NCBI RefSeq assembly: GCF_019038395.1
Contig: NZ_JAGFXZ010000002.1
Coordinates: forward strand, 62,001 to 126,000
Origin: Acinetobacter sp. BY419
Lineage (GTDB): Bacteria; Pseudomonadota; Gammaproteobacteria; Pseudomonadales; Moraxellaceae
Direction of reading: 5' to 3'
Length of the DNA: 64,000 bases
This document shows, in pieces, positions 10,101 to 19,764 of this stretch. Position 1 is the first letter of the stretch, and each line of letters begins with the position of its first letter. The notes under the pieces were generated by a model. It was given only the letters and a program-made list of their open reading frames with translations, ran no database searches and had not been told where the DNA came from. The position numbers and the translations under genes are program-made.

Positions 10101-10317
10101 CCATACCATTCATCTGCTGCTCAATGATCTGGGTTACTGTATTTTCAACAGTTTCAGCAGATGCACCTGGATAAGTTGCAGAAATGGTGATGGTCGGCGG
10201 AGCGATGGTCGGATATTGCGCAATCGGCATTTTACTGATGGTTAGAATACCCGCCAGCATAATTACCAATGCGATCACCCATGCAAAAATCGGGCGATGA
10301 ATAAAGAATTGAGCCAT
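7141..10317 (-). CDS. adeJ: AdeJ, RND multidrug transporter
   Basis: The inner-membrane proton-driven transporter of the AdeIJK pump, an HAE1-type RND protein related to AcrB. Its 1058 residues match the A. baumannii AdeJ length. Visible features are an N-terminal helix (FFIHRPIFAWVIALVIML), two large periplasmic loops, the TM4 proton-relay segment GLLVDDAIVVVENVERV with its paired Asp, and the TM10 lysine in GLSAKNAILIVEFAKEL. The gene sits 13 bp after adeI and overlaps adeK by one base, so all three are one transcript. Nothing in the reading frame suggests loss of function. Confidence 0.97.
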   Translation of the reverse strand: MAQFFIHRPIFAWVIALVIMLAGILTISKMPIAQYPTIAPPTITISATYPGASAETVENTVTQIIEQQMNGMDGLRYISSTSAGNGSSSIAVNFEQGIDPDLAQVQVQNKLQSATALLPEDVQRQGVRVTKSGASFLQVLAFYSPDGTLTADDIKDYVNSNISEPLSRVEGVGEVQVFGGSYAMRIWLDPAKMASLQVTPSDIATAIRTQNAQVAVGQLGGAPAVKGQVLNATVTAQSLLQTPEQFSNIFLKNTTSGAQVRLGDVARVELGADNYQFDSKFNGKAAGGVAIKLATGANALDTAKAVEERLKQLRPNYPEGMVDTLAFDTTPFIQLSIESVVHTLIEAIILVFLVMFLFLQNWRATIIPTMAVPVVVLGTFAVINVFGFSINTLTMFAMVLAIGLLVDDAIVVVENVERVMTEEHLDPVSATEKSMKQISGALIGITSVLSAVFVPMAFFGGTTGVIYRQFSITLVTAMVLSLIVALTFTPALCATLLKQHDPNKQESNGVFARFFRWFNSSFEKMSVKYQGGVNRMTHNKIFSGIIYAVVLGIIVLIFQKLPSSFLPDEDQGVVIALVQLPPNATLQRTDNVVNTMTNYFLESEKDTVQSVFSVAGFSFTGVGQNSGLAFIKLKDWSERTNPEAQVGAIIQRGMALNMIVQDASYIMPLQLPAMPELGVSAGFNLQLQAASGQTHDQLLAARNAILGMAAQDPRLAGVRPNGQEDTPQYHVIIDQAQAGAMGISIAEINTTMGMAWGGSYINDFVDRGRVKKVYVQGEADARMMPQDLDKWYVRNNRGEMIPFSAFATGEWTYGSPRLERYNGVSSMNIQGTPAPGVSSGAAMQAMEEIIAKLPEMGLTGFDYEWTGLSLEERESGDQAPFLYALSLLIVFLCLAALYESWSIPFSVLLVVPLGIVGALLLTFGGMVLLQNPNLSNNIYFQVALIAVIGLSAKNAILIVEFAKELQEQGEELFDATLHAAKMRLRPIIMTTLAFGFGVLPLALSSGAGAGSQHSVGYGVLGGVISSTLLGIFFIPVFYVWIRNVFKYKPKTQNQEYKS

Positions 10318-10330
10318 GAACCATTACTCC

Positions 10331-11593
10331 TTATGCATTTGCAGCAGGTTTTTGTTCAGGTTTCTCTTTAGCATCATCTGCCTTTTTCTCGCTCGCTGCA
10401 GGCTGTTTTGGTGCAGCACCTTGTGGCGCAGCAGCTTGAGGTTGATAAGGTTTAGCAATGACTTGCTGTTCAGGCTTAACTTTCGCAATACCGTCTACAA
10501 TCACTCTATCACCTGGATTTAGACCTTCTGTCACAATCCAGTCAGCGCCTTGGGTGCCTACTGTAGTCACTGGGCGCGATGCAACTTTCCCATCAGCACC
10601 GACCAGCATCGCCATCGCCTGACCTGTAGGGGTACGGGTGAGGGCTGCCAGAGGAATGAGGTAAGCATTAGGGATTTCACCCTGCACAATCTGTGCAGTT
10701 GCAAACATGCCAGGAAGAAGCAGATGGTTTTTATTCGGGAATACTGCACGTAAGGTGACTGTACCTGTTTCAGGATTCACGCTGGCATCCGAGAAGGCAA
10801 GACGGCCTTCTACCGGGTAGGTGCTGCCATCTTCAAGCTTTAACTTGACTTTAGTATTGTTTGAACTGTTCAGGTCGCCTTTACTTAATTGCTGACGTAA
10901 ACGTAAAAGTTCAGTACTGGATTGGTTGATATCGACATAGATAGGATCTAAACGCTGAATCGTCACTAACGGGTCTGGCTGATTGGCAGTGACTAATGCA
11001 CCTGCGGTGACAGATGAACGGTTGGTCTGACCCGAAATCGGGGCACGTACCGTTGAATAACCCAGGTTGATTTCAGCATTACGCAGGCTTGCACGAGTGG
11101 CATTCAAATCGGCTTCAGCTAGTTTTACCTGTGCCACGATGTCATCGTATTCTTGCTTCGAAATAGCATTTGTACCGACCAGTTGACGGTAGCGACCTTC
11201 TTTGACCCGCAATACGCCCAGATTTGCTTCAGCACGGGCAATCGCTGCACGGGCATTATCTACTGTGGTACGGCTGGAGCTTGAGTCGATTTCATACAGC
11301 GCCTGACCTTCACGTACATAACTGCCTTCAGTAAACAGGCGTTTTAGAACTACGCCACTGGCTTGCGGACGTACTTCTGAAATTTCAAATGCTGTTGTAC
11401 GACCCGAGAGCTCTACGGACTGCTCTACGCTTTGCGGTTGTGCAACAAGAACACCGACTTCAGTCGGTGGCATTTTTTGTTGAGCACCAGCTTGCTGGCC
11501 CTCTTTGGGATCTTTGCTACAACCAACAAGTGCGAGACTTGTTGCTAATGCGCAAGCAGTCAGGGCAGGTGCCCAAAGCTTTGCAGACATCAT
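10331..11593 (-). CDS. adeI: AdeI, periplasmic adaptor (membrane fusion) protein
   Basis: The periplasmic adaptor joining AdeJ to AdeK. It is a 420-residue lipoprotein with lipobox ALVGC (Cys25), followed by the usual biotinyl-lipoyl half, an alpha-hairpin (about 100-165), the second lipoyl half and beta-barrel (about 170-300), and a low-complexity Ala/Pro/Lys/Gln-rich tail (about 380-420). It is the first gene of adeIJK. The start used is ATG at 11593; the second codon is also ATG and either is possible. A GGTGGAACAATG-like context gives a ribosome-binding site. No regulator gene is adjacent. A short perfect hairpin lies inside the coding region at 11452-11469. Confidence 0.96.
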   Translation of the reverse strand: MMSAKLWAPALTACALATSLALVGCSKDPKEGQQAGAQQKMPPTEVGVLVAQPQSVEQSVELSGRTTAFEISEVRPQASGVVLKRLFTEGSYVREGQALYEIDSSSSRTTVDNARAAIARAEANLGVLRVKEGRYRQLVGTNAISKQEYDDIVAQVKLAEADLNATRASLRNAEINLGYSTVRAPISGQTNRSSVTAGALVTANQPDPLVTIQRLDPIYVDINQSSTELLRLRQQLSKGDLNSSNNTKVKLKLEDGSTYPVEGRLAFSDASVNPETGTVTLRAVFPNKNHLLLPGMFATAQIVQGEIPNAYLIPLAALTRTPTGQAMAMLVGADGKVASRPVTTVGTQGADWIVTEGLNPGDRVIVDGIAKVKPEQQVIAKPYQPQAAAPQGAAPKQPAASEKKADDAKEKPEQKPAANA

Positions 11594-11629
11594 TGTTCCA
11601 CCTCAATTAGATTTTTATCTAAATATTTT

Positions 11630-12232
11630 TTACTTGTGCGCCGTGCAATATCTGATCCAGACCATATACCACAACGAAATCCAAATAAAACTGATACTCC
11701 AGCCAGAAATGACATCCGAAGGAAAATGTACGCCCAGATAAACTCTTGAAATTCCCATTATCAGCATCCATAACCCTGCACCCATCACAATGATGCTATA
11801 ACGGGAATGTTGCCGATGCATGTAAATTGCCAGACATCCCAGACAGGCTGCATACAGACTGTGGGCACTTGGAAAAGAACTTCCGAAGCTTTCCACCAAA
11901 TGGAGGGATGCTGGTGGCCTTGGTCGGGCAATGACGAATTTCAACAGCCACGCTAGGAGTATTCCTCCGATAATTCCGATACATATAAAAGTTATGTTTG
12001 TACGCTTTTTATACCACAGTAAATAAATACACCATAGTGTGGATAAAAATAATACAAATGGCATGCCACCTATCACTGATAAGAACGTTGCAATCTGGTT
12101 TAAAGTTCTGGTGCGATGTTCACTCATCCATTGCACACTGAGCAGATCCAGCTGGCTCAAGGTTGCAATGTTAAGAAATAAAACACTGAAAAATAAAAGC
12201 AAAATGCCGACAAAAAGCAACAAGTAAGGCAT
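11630..12232 (-). CDS. PAP2-family membrane phosphatase
   Basis: A membrane phosphatase of the PAP2/phosphatidic-acid-phosphatase type, likely acting on a lipid phosphate such as undecaprenyl pyrophosphate or phosphatidic acid in the periplasm. All three catalytic motifs are present: KFVIARPRP at about residues 98-106, PSAH at 121-124, and SR(x5)H(x3)D at 162-173. Five to six membrane helices frame them. I place the start at ATG 12232 because GAGAGGGACAGGG lies just upstream; an in-frame GTG 24 bases earlier lacks a ribosome-binding site. The substrate cannot be told from sequence. It follows the Gcr-like gene but about 160 bp separate them. Confidence 0.88.
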   Translation of the reverse strand: MPYLLLFVGILLLFFSVLFLNIATLSQLDLLSVQWMSEHRTRTLNQIATFLSVIGGMPFVLFLSTLWCIYLLWYKKRTNITFICIGIIGGILLAWLLKFVIARPRPPASLHLVESFGSSFPSAHSLYAACLGCLAIYMHRQHSRYSIIVMGAGLWMLIMGISRVYLGVHFPSDVISGWSISFIWISLWYMVWIRYCTAHK

Positions 12233-12308
12233 GCCGAGAATCCCTGTCCCTCTCACCGATAAAAGATCGGCTCATTGTCTGAAGTGAAGTGTACTTGTCA
12301 GTACACTT
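12232..12308. other. PAP2 leader with palindromic hairpin
   Basis: Upstream of the PAP2 gene a 9-bp perfect stem, AAGTGTACT at 12287-12295 with AGTACACTT at 12300-12308, is followed on the plus strand by TTTTT. No plus-strand gene lies upstream for it to terminate. For the minus-strand transcripts it lies after the Gcr-like gene without a U-run. Confidence 0.5.
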
Positions 12309-12390
12309 TTTTTCAAGTGTGTGTATTTTATGCGAATTCCATTTTTTTAGTAAGGAATTTGGACGTAAATAGGCCAAAATTATCGCAGTT

Positions 12391-14433
12391 TTAAGATTTT
12401 GTAGATGTATGATTTTCGTCAATTTCAAGGGTTTGCTTGGGCGGCCAGAAGAAATCACTGGGGCGGGTCAGAAAGTGGGTCATGACCAGTTTTGCCAACG
12501 GTTTCCACTGTTCGAAACGAACCCGTCGTGCACGCAATGCTACAATAATAGTCAGAGTGAAGCTGACAAACAGGTTGGTCAGGCCAATCAGCAAGACCCC
12601 CAGGAAAGATACGACAATTAAACCGATATCAGGTCCATTGATGTTGAGCAGGCCTTGAATGAAGTTCGCTGAGGCAAAGGCAATGTGGCGAATATCGAGC
12701 GGTAGACCCAGAATGAAACCGAGTGTTCCCATACTTCCGAGCATAATACCAAAAAGAAAATTACCAGCCAGCGCGCCCAGATTGCGCTCGATATAATCAG
12801 CAAAGCGCAACAGGCGTTCCTGTCCCATAATCTGTGCTAAACGTACATCTGCTTTCAGGCGGGGCCCCACCTTGCGGTAGACCGCCATATTGTCAAAATA
12901 ACCTGCTAACAAGCCGGACAGGAACAGACAGACCCCAGCAATCGCGGCATGTGGAATGGCTAAAGAAGTAAATGGATTCAGGTCATGCAGGGTTTTGGCT
13001 GCCTTGGCATGGGTCATTAATGGTTCATGCAGGGCATAATCCCAGCTGAGGGCAATCAGCGCGGCCACCGGAATCGCAATTGAAATATTACCCAAAATGG
13101 CAACAAACTGGGTGCGAATAATATTTACAATCAGCGCGGCGAGCTCGGCAATCTGAGCCATTTTTGAGCCCTTGCGCTGTTGTACTGTCGCAGCCAGTGC
13201 GGCAGCTGTCATCGCCGGCTGTTTGGTCGCAACAGTAAAATGCAGGACATGAATCAGCATAAAGCCTAGCGAATAATTCATGCTATAGCTAAAGGCCTGC
13301 ATCAAGGGGGCCATAGAAACGCGCGCCATTAATGTTTTTAGCGTGGCCATGATCGCAATGATGACACCTGCACCGGCGGCCGACTTATACATGGCCAGAA
13401 AGCCTTGCTTGTCAGTACTCACATAATGCTCACCGGTCTTGCTGGCATTTTCGGTGACCTGTAAAGCTAACAGTTCACTATTGGTCGCCAATAAGGCACG
13501 GACACTGCGTTCACTGTAAATTGCTTCAGTAATATCCGCAATAAAAAGGCCAATGGACTGATAGCGCAGGTCATCGTCATCCATGACCATATTTAGCAGA
13601 ATTTCGACCCGTTCCAGACATTGTTCCAGCAATGCCAGCATATAGGTCAGGCTGACACTGACCCCGATCCGTCTGGTAGAGCGGCGCACCTTGGCCGCCA
13701 CATCATGACACTGTTCCAGCATCACCAGTGCTTGAGAGGCATCTGGTGGGGTAATTGAATCTACTAGTGCTACCGTATTGTAGCGTTTTTTATATTCCTG
13801 AATAAATTCGTTGATCTCACGGTTCTGCACCAGAAAAGGAGATTCATATTCCATCAGTTCAGGTTGTGCATTAATAAATTCGGGATGCAGACCGATACCG
13901 CTGATTCGGTAAGACAGGATGGTTAGTGCCTTGATCAGCTCATCTTTAATCCGGGTTTTTTCAGTCTGGTTAGAATGTCCCTGATTCAGGATCGAAAATA
14001 AGCGCTGCCAGTCTGCCGCATCAAAATAATCCAGCCAGTATTTATCGGTACGATGATAAAAAACCTTGCGGAATAGTTCCTGTAGCTGCTGATGGTCAGG
14101 AATCAGTGGCAAAATATGCGCACCAATGCGCTGGTTCAGCTGATTCCAGAATCCATCCAGAGACAAAATGCCAGTATCGGAAAACAGACCCGTCTGTTTA
14201 TAGCGATTAATGATCCGCAGGGTAAAGGTCTGAAGCGTGGCAACCGCATTCGGGGTGAGTAATAAAGCCCGGATAAATGCATTGAATTTTGCTTCGATCT
14301 CTTCGGTATTTCTGCTGTCTTCGGGCCTGATTCGTTCAACCAGTTCAATCAGAAGATTTTCATCCAGTACTGCCCGAGGTTGCTCAAGCTGGTACTGCAT
14401 GTTTTGGAAAAGATCAAGAAAATTAATATGCAT
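12391..14433 (-). CDS. 'Gcr'-type site-specific recombinase family membrane protein
   Basis: A 680-residue protein of the family annotated as 'site-specific recombinase' (Gcr, COG4389). What is visible does not look like a recombinase: there is no serine- or tyrosine-recombinase motif, and the C-terminal half (about residues 355-660) holds five to seven hydrophobic segments, indicating an integral membrane protein. The N-terminal third is soluble and helical. The role is unknown and the name should be treated with caution. The stop codon of the upstream ispB gene lies 15 bp before its start, so the two are likely cotranscribed, which could hint at an envelope function. Confidence 0.8.
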   Translation of the reverse strand: MHINFLDLFQNMQYQLEQPRAVLDENLLIELVERIRPEDSRNTEEIEAKFNAFIRALLLTPNAVATLQTFTLRIINRYKQTGLFSDTGILSLDGFWNQLNQRIGAHILPLIPDHQQLQELFRKVFYHRTDKYWLDYFDAADWQRLFSILNQGHSNQTEKTRIKDELIKALTILSYRISGIGLHPEFINAQPELMEYESPFLVQNREINEFIQEYKKRYNTVALVDSITPPDASQALVMLEQCHDVAAKVRRSTRRIGVSVSLTYMLALLEQCLERVEILLNMVMDDDDLRYQSIGLFIADITEAIYSERSVRALLATNSELLALQVTENASKTGEHYVSTDKQGFLAMYKSAAGAGVIIAIMATLKTLMARVSMAPLMQAFSYSMNYSLGFMLIHVLHFTVATKQPAMTAAALAATVQQRKGSKMAQIAELAALIVNIIRTQFVAILGNISIAIPVAALIALSWDYALHEPLMTHAKAAKTLHDLNPFTSLAIPHAAIAGVCLFLSGLLAGYFDNMAVYRKVGPRLKADVRLAQIMGQERLLRFADYIERNLGALAGNFLFGIMLGSMGTLGFILGLPLDIRHIAFASANFIQGLLNINGPDIGLIVVSFLGVLLIGLTNLFVSFTLTIIVALRARRVRFEQWKPLAKLVMTHFLTRPSDFFWPPKQTLEIDENHTSTKS

Positions 14434-14448
14434 AGGCGAGTTTAAAGA

Positions 14449-15426
14449 TTACTGAATTCGGTGTAGGGCCAGTTTGGCCAGATTAATCAGGGCCTGACGA
14501 TATTCGGAGTCAGGTAATGCCTGCAAGGCATGAATGGCAGTTTCAGTTTCTTCTGTAGCACGTTGACGGCAATAATCCAGCGCACCAGATTCATTGACAA
14601 TCTGAATGACCTGTTCGAGATGCTCTGTACCGCCAGTTGCAATACTGCGACGGATGATTTCATGCTGCTCACCGGTGGTATTTTTCAGTGCAGCAATCAA
14701 TGGCAGGGTCGGTTTGCCTTCCATCAGATCATCACCGATATTTTTACCGAGCGTATCTGCGTCGGAGGTGTAATCTAAAATATCATCGATAATCTGGAAA
14801 GCGTTGCCGAAATGTCCGGCAAAAGTTTTTAAAGGCTGACGGAATTCATCTTTATCTGCCAAAATGGCAGCACCCTCGGTGGCCAGTTCAAACAGGCGCG
14901 ACGTCTTGCCATGAATGATATTCAAATAAGTCACTTCGGTGGTTTCCGGCTGATGCTGGGATTGTAGTTGCAGGACTTCACCTTCAGCAATTTCACAGGT
15001 GCCGGTCGAGAAATCTTTAAGCAATACCATATTGTTCAGATCGACCAGCAAGTCAAAAGCACGTGAAATCAGAAAGTCACCGACCAGAACAGCGGTCTGG
15101 TTATTCCAGGTAGCATTGGCAGTCGGACGGCCACGTCGCAGGCTGGATTCATCGACTACATCATCGTGCACCAGTGTTGCAGTATGCAGCATTTCAATGA
15201 TTGCAGCCAATTTACGGTGTGGTTCCAAATTTTCAGCACCACAAGCCTTGGCAGCCAGGAGACACATAATCGGGCGCATGCGTTTGCCACCTGCTTCCAC
15301 CACGTGCTTACTGACGGCCATCACCAACGCAACTTTTGAGGTAATTCCTTCATTAATGAATGTGTCCATCGCAGCAAAGTCGTTAGCAACAGGAGCGAGA
15401 ATGTCTTGCTTAAAGTCGATGGTCAT
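14449..15426 (-). CDS. ispB: Octaprenyl (polyprenyl) diphosphate synthase
   Basis: Makes the long polyprenyl chain of ubiquinone by adding isopentenyl diphosphate units in trans configuration. Both aspartate-rich motifs are present: DDVVD at residues 88-92 (followed by RRG) and DDILD in the second half (QIIDDILDYTSDAD), plus the GGKRMRP substrate loop at 46-52. I place the start at ATG 15426 (MTIDFKQDILAP, 325 aa), because this matches the family N-terminus; upstream in-frame codons add a non-conserved extension. It is divergent from rplU, as in E. coli and Pseudomonas, and probably cotranscribed with the Gcr-like gene. Product chain length is inferred. Confidence 0.95.
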   Translation of the reverse strand: MTIDFKQDILAPVANDFAAMDTFINEGITSKVALVMAVSKHVVEAGGKRMRPIMCLLAAKACGAENLEPHRKLAAIIEMLHTATLVHDDVVDESSLRRGRPTANATWNNQTAVLVGDFLISRAFDLLVDLNNMVLLKDFSTGTCEIAEGEVLQLQSQHQPETTEVTYLNIIHGKTSRLFELATEGAAILADKDEFRQPLKTFAGHFGNAFQIIDDILDYTSDADTLGKNIGDDLMEGKPTLPLIAALKNTTGEQHEIIRRSIATGGTEHLEQVIQIVNESGALDYCRQRATEETETAIHALQALPDSEYRQALINLAKLALHRIQ

Positions 15427-15870
15427 GTGAAAGAAAACCTCTAGTCTGGTAAATCGCTGGGCGTAGTTTAACAATTTATAACATGAGTGAAACCTAAGAA
15501 ATGCATAAACTCCACTAAAAATCAGCTTTTTATAGATCTTATGAGAAATTTCTCCATATTTGGAGCCATAAAAAATCAGAAAAGGTCAGGGCGCACCCTA
15601 TTCATCAGGCTGAGTATAGTAATCAAATGGGTCAGATTGCTGCTGTATCATTTTGTTGCTGAATATATCTTGAGTGTCTGATTTGATAGAAAATATTTAA
15701 TAGTTAAATAATTAGCGTAAACGGGGCATTATTATTTCGGTAAAATGGCTTGTTGTTTTTTTGAATATCCCTTAAAATCCTCGCCCTTAGATATCCCCCA
15801 GTGGCGTACGTCTTAAGTTCGATATATTCCTTTATCGGCACGACGACACGGGTCTTGTTTGGAGTACATT
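15427..15870. promoter_or_regulatory. ispB / rplU divergent promoter region
   Basis: About 440 bp without a gene between divergent ispB and rplU. A good rplU-rpmA promoter candidate has TTGTTG at 15750-15755 and TAAAAT at 15773-15778 with a 17-bp spacer, giving a leader of roughly 85 nt. GGAG at 15861-15864 is the rplU ribosome-binding site. No ORF with coding character is seen in the AT-rich part at 15480-15740. Confidence 0.55.
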
Positions 15871-16182
15871 ATGTACGCAGTAATCCAAAGCGGTGGTAAA
15901 CAGCACCGTGTAATTGAGGGTGAAACCCTTAAAGTAGAATTATTGAAAGCTGAAACTGGCGCAACCATTACGTTTGATGACGTTTTGATGCTTGTTAACG
16001 GTGAAAGCATTCAGATCGGTGCTCCAGTTGTTGCTGGCGCTACTGTAACTGCTGAAGTAGTTAGCCATGGTCGTCACGACAAAATCCGTATTGTTAAAAT
16101 GCGTCGTCGTAAACACTACCGTAAACAACAAGGTCACCGTCAATGGTTCACTGAGTTGAAAATTACAGCTATTTCAGGCTAA
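15871..16182 (+). CDS. rplU: 50S ribosomal protein L21
   Basis: A 103-residue large-subunit protein that binds 23S rRNA, of exactly the usual length. The N-terminus [14 protein letters not shown] and the basic block around residues 70-95 ([14 protein letters not shown]) are diagnostic. The start is ATG 15871 with GGAG six bases upstream; a TTG four codons earlier is not used. It is followed by rpmA 19 bp downstream, forming the conserved rplU-rpmA operon, with codon use typical of highly expressed genes. Confidence 0.98.
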   Translation: MYAVIQSGGKQHRVIEGETLKVELLKAETGATITFDDVLMLVNGESIQIGAPVVAGATVTAEVVSHGRHDKIRIVKMRRRKHYRKQQGHRQWFTELKITAISG

Positions 16183-16201
16183 TTACGAGGAGTAAATAGA
16201 C

Positions 16202-16456
16202 ATGGCAACTAAAAAAGCCGGTGGTTCGACTAAAAACGGTCGTGACTCAAATCCTAAGATGTTGGGTGTTAAAATGTACGGTGGTCAAACTGTGACTGCT
16301 GGTAACATTATCGTTCGTCAACGTGGTACTGAATTCCACGCTGGTCAAAACGTAGGTATGGGCCGTGACCATACTTTGTTCGCGACTGCTGACGGCGTGA
16401 TCAAATTCGAAGTGAAAGGCCAGTTTGGTCGTCGCTACGTGTCTGTTGAAGCATAA
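16202..16456 (+). CDS. rpmA: 50S ribosomal protein L27
   Basis: An 84-residue protein whose N-terminal tail reaches the peptidyl-transferase centre. The sequence begins [17 protein letters not shown], the proteobacterial form without the cleaved extension seen in Firmicutes, and contains the [17 protein letters not shown] core. ACGAGGAGTAAATAGAC precedes the ATG, a strong ribosome-binding site. It is the last gene of the rplU-rpmA operon and is followed by a terminator. Confidence 0.98.
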   Translation: MATKKAGGSTKNGRDSNPKMLGVKMYGGQTVTAGNIIVRQRGTEFHAGQNVGMGRDHTLFATADGVIKFEVKGQFGRRYVSVEA

Positions 16457-16469
16457 TTTGCTGAAATAG

Positions 16470-16499
16470 AAAAAACCCACAATTTTTGTGGGTTTTTTT
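16470..16499 (+). terminator. Terminator of rplU-rpmA
   Basis: Stem AAAACCCACA with TGTGGGTTTT and a T-run, 14 bp after the rpmA stop codon. Confidence 0.9.
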
Positions 16500-16700
16500 A
16501 TGCCTGAAAATTAACAGGCAGATTAAACGATATTCCATAATGTAAAAATTATTCTGAAATCTTCATGATGATGAACAAAAAAACCGGTTACGAATTAATA
16601 ATAATACAAAAGTTCTTATTTTCTATCATTTTAGCTTTTAATTTTCGTTTAAGATGAGTTATTAAATAAATTGTGACCCTGCAAAATAAAAGGTAAAATT

Positions 16701-17396
16701 ATGAATATGCTTCGTAAAACCGTCTGTGCTATGGCTCTGGGTGCAGTGACTTTAGCACCGGTGATGAGTACAACCGTGTTTGCTGCACCTGTGGCAGCTT
16801 CGGAGCAACAGGCAACTGCCAGTCTGGTAAAACAGCTCAATCATGTGCGTAGCATGACTGCAAATTTCGAGCAAAGCACCAAGGTCACTAATCCGAGAGC
16901 GACCCAGAAAAAAGGCTTGTCTGCACAGCATATGAATCAGACCTTTAAAGGCGTGATGAAAGTCGAGCGTCCAGGTAAATTCTATTGGGAAACTACCGCA
17001 CCGTCGAAGCAGGTGATTGCAACCACGGGTAAAACTGTATGGATTTATGATCCGGATTTGCAGCAAGCAGTTCGTCAAAGCTTGGATGAACAGGTGTCCA
17101 ATACACCGGCGTTATTGCTGTCAGGAAATACCAGTCAGATTATGCAGTCTTACCGGGTCACTCAGCCAAATAAGGGTAAAACCTATTACACGCTATACCC
17201 TAAAAATACCGATGGTATCTTTGAAAGCCTGACCATTAGTTTTGGAGCAAATAAAGCGCCAAGTTTGATGATCTTGCAGGATTCATTAGGGCAAACCACC
17301 AATATCAAATTTAGCAATGTAAAAGTGAATAGCAGTATTCCAGCCTCTACGTTTAACTTTACCCCGCCAAAAGGTACGGACATCATTGATCAATAA
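16701..17396 (+). CDS. lolA: Outer-membrane lipoprotein carrier LolA
   Basis: The periplasmic chaperone that carries lipoproteins from the LolCDE transporter to LolB. The 231-residue precursor has a Sec signal peptide (about residues 1-28, cleavage after VFA) and a LolA core with the GVMKVERPGKFYWE strand, the FxW-type pattern of the family. An insertion rich in basic residues near 60-75 is unusual compared with enteric LolA. AAAGGTAAAATT precedes the ATG. Its acceptor partner LolB is encoded at 40.4 kb in the same window. Single-gene unit with its own terminator. Confidence 0.92.
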   Translation: MNMLRKTVCAMALGAVTLAPVMSTTVFAAPVAASEQQATASLVKQLNHVRSMTANFEQSTKVTNPRATQKKGLSAQHMNQTFKGVMKVERPGKFYWETTAPSKQVIATTGKTVWIYDPDLQQAVRQSLDEQVSNTPALLLSGNTSQIMQSYRVTQPNKGKTYYTLYPKNTDGIFESLTISFGANKAPSLMILQDSLGQTTNIKFSNVKVNSSIPASTFNFTPPKGTDIIDQ

Positions 17397-17415
17397 GTAT
17401 CAATGTGAATCGAAT

Positions 17416-17449
17416 AAAAAAAGCAACCGACTCAGGTTGCTTTTTTTAT
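17416..17449 (+). terminator. Terminator of lolA
   Basis: Stem AAGCAACC with GGTTGCTT flanked by A-run and T-run, about 25 bp after the lolA stop codon. Confidence 0.9.
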
Positions 17450-17567
17450 TACCGGTAATCAGTAGGAGGTTGGATAGGCTACAAGGTTCAGCTATATCTA
17501 GATACGAGAGCGCCTTAGAATAAATAAAAGTCGAGTCAATGAAATTGCAAAATTTTAGGAGCTCAGA

Positions 17568-19691
<2,124 letters not shown>

Positions 19692-19764
19692 TCGTCGATC
19701 TCGGTATCCCTAAATATGCATGAAAATTGCATAGACAGTCAGATTTAAAATTTTGAGGTAGTTC

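Noticed and set aside
12391..14433. Active recombinase with nearby invertible DNA
   Set aside because: No invertible repeats or recombinase motifs were seen; the protein looks membrane-bound.
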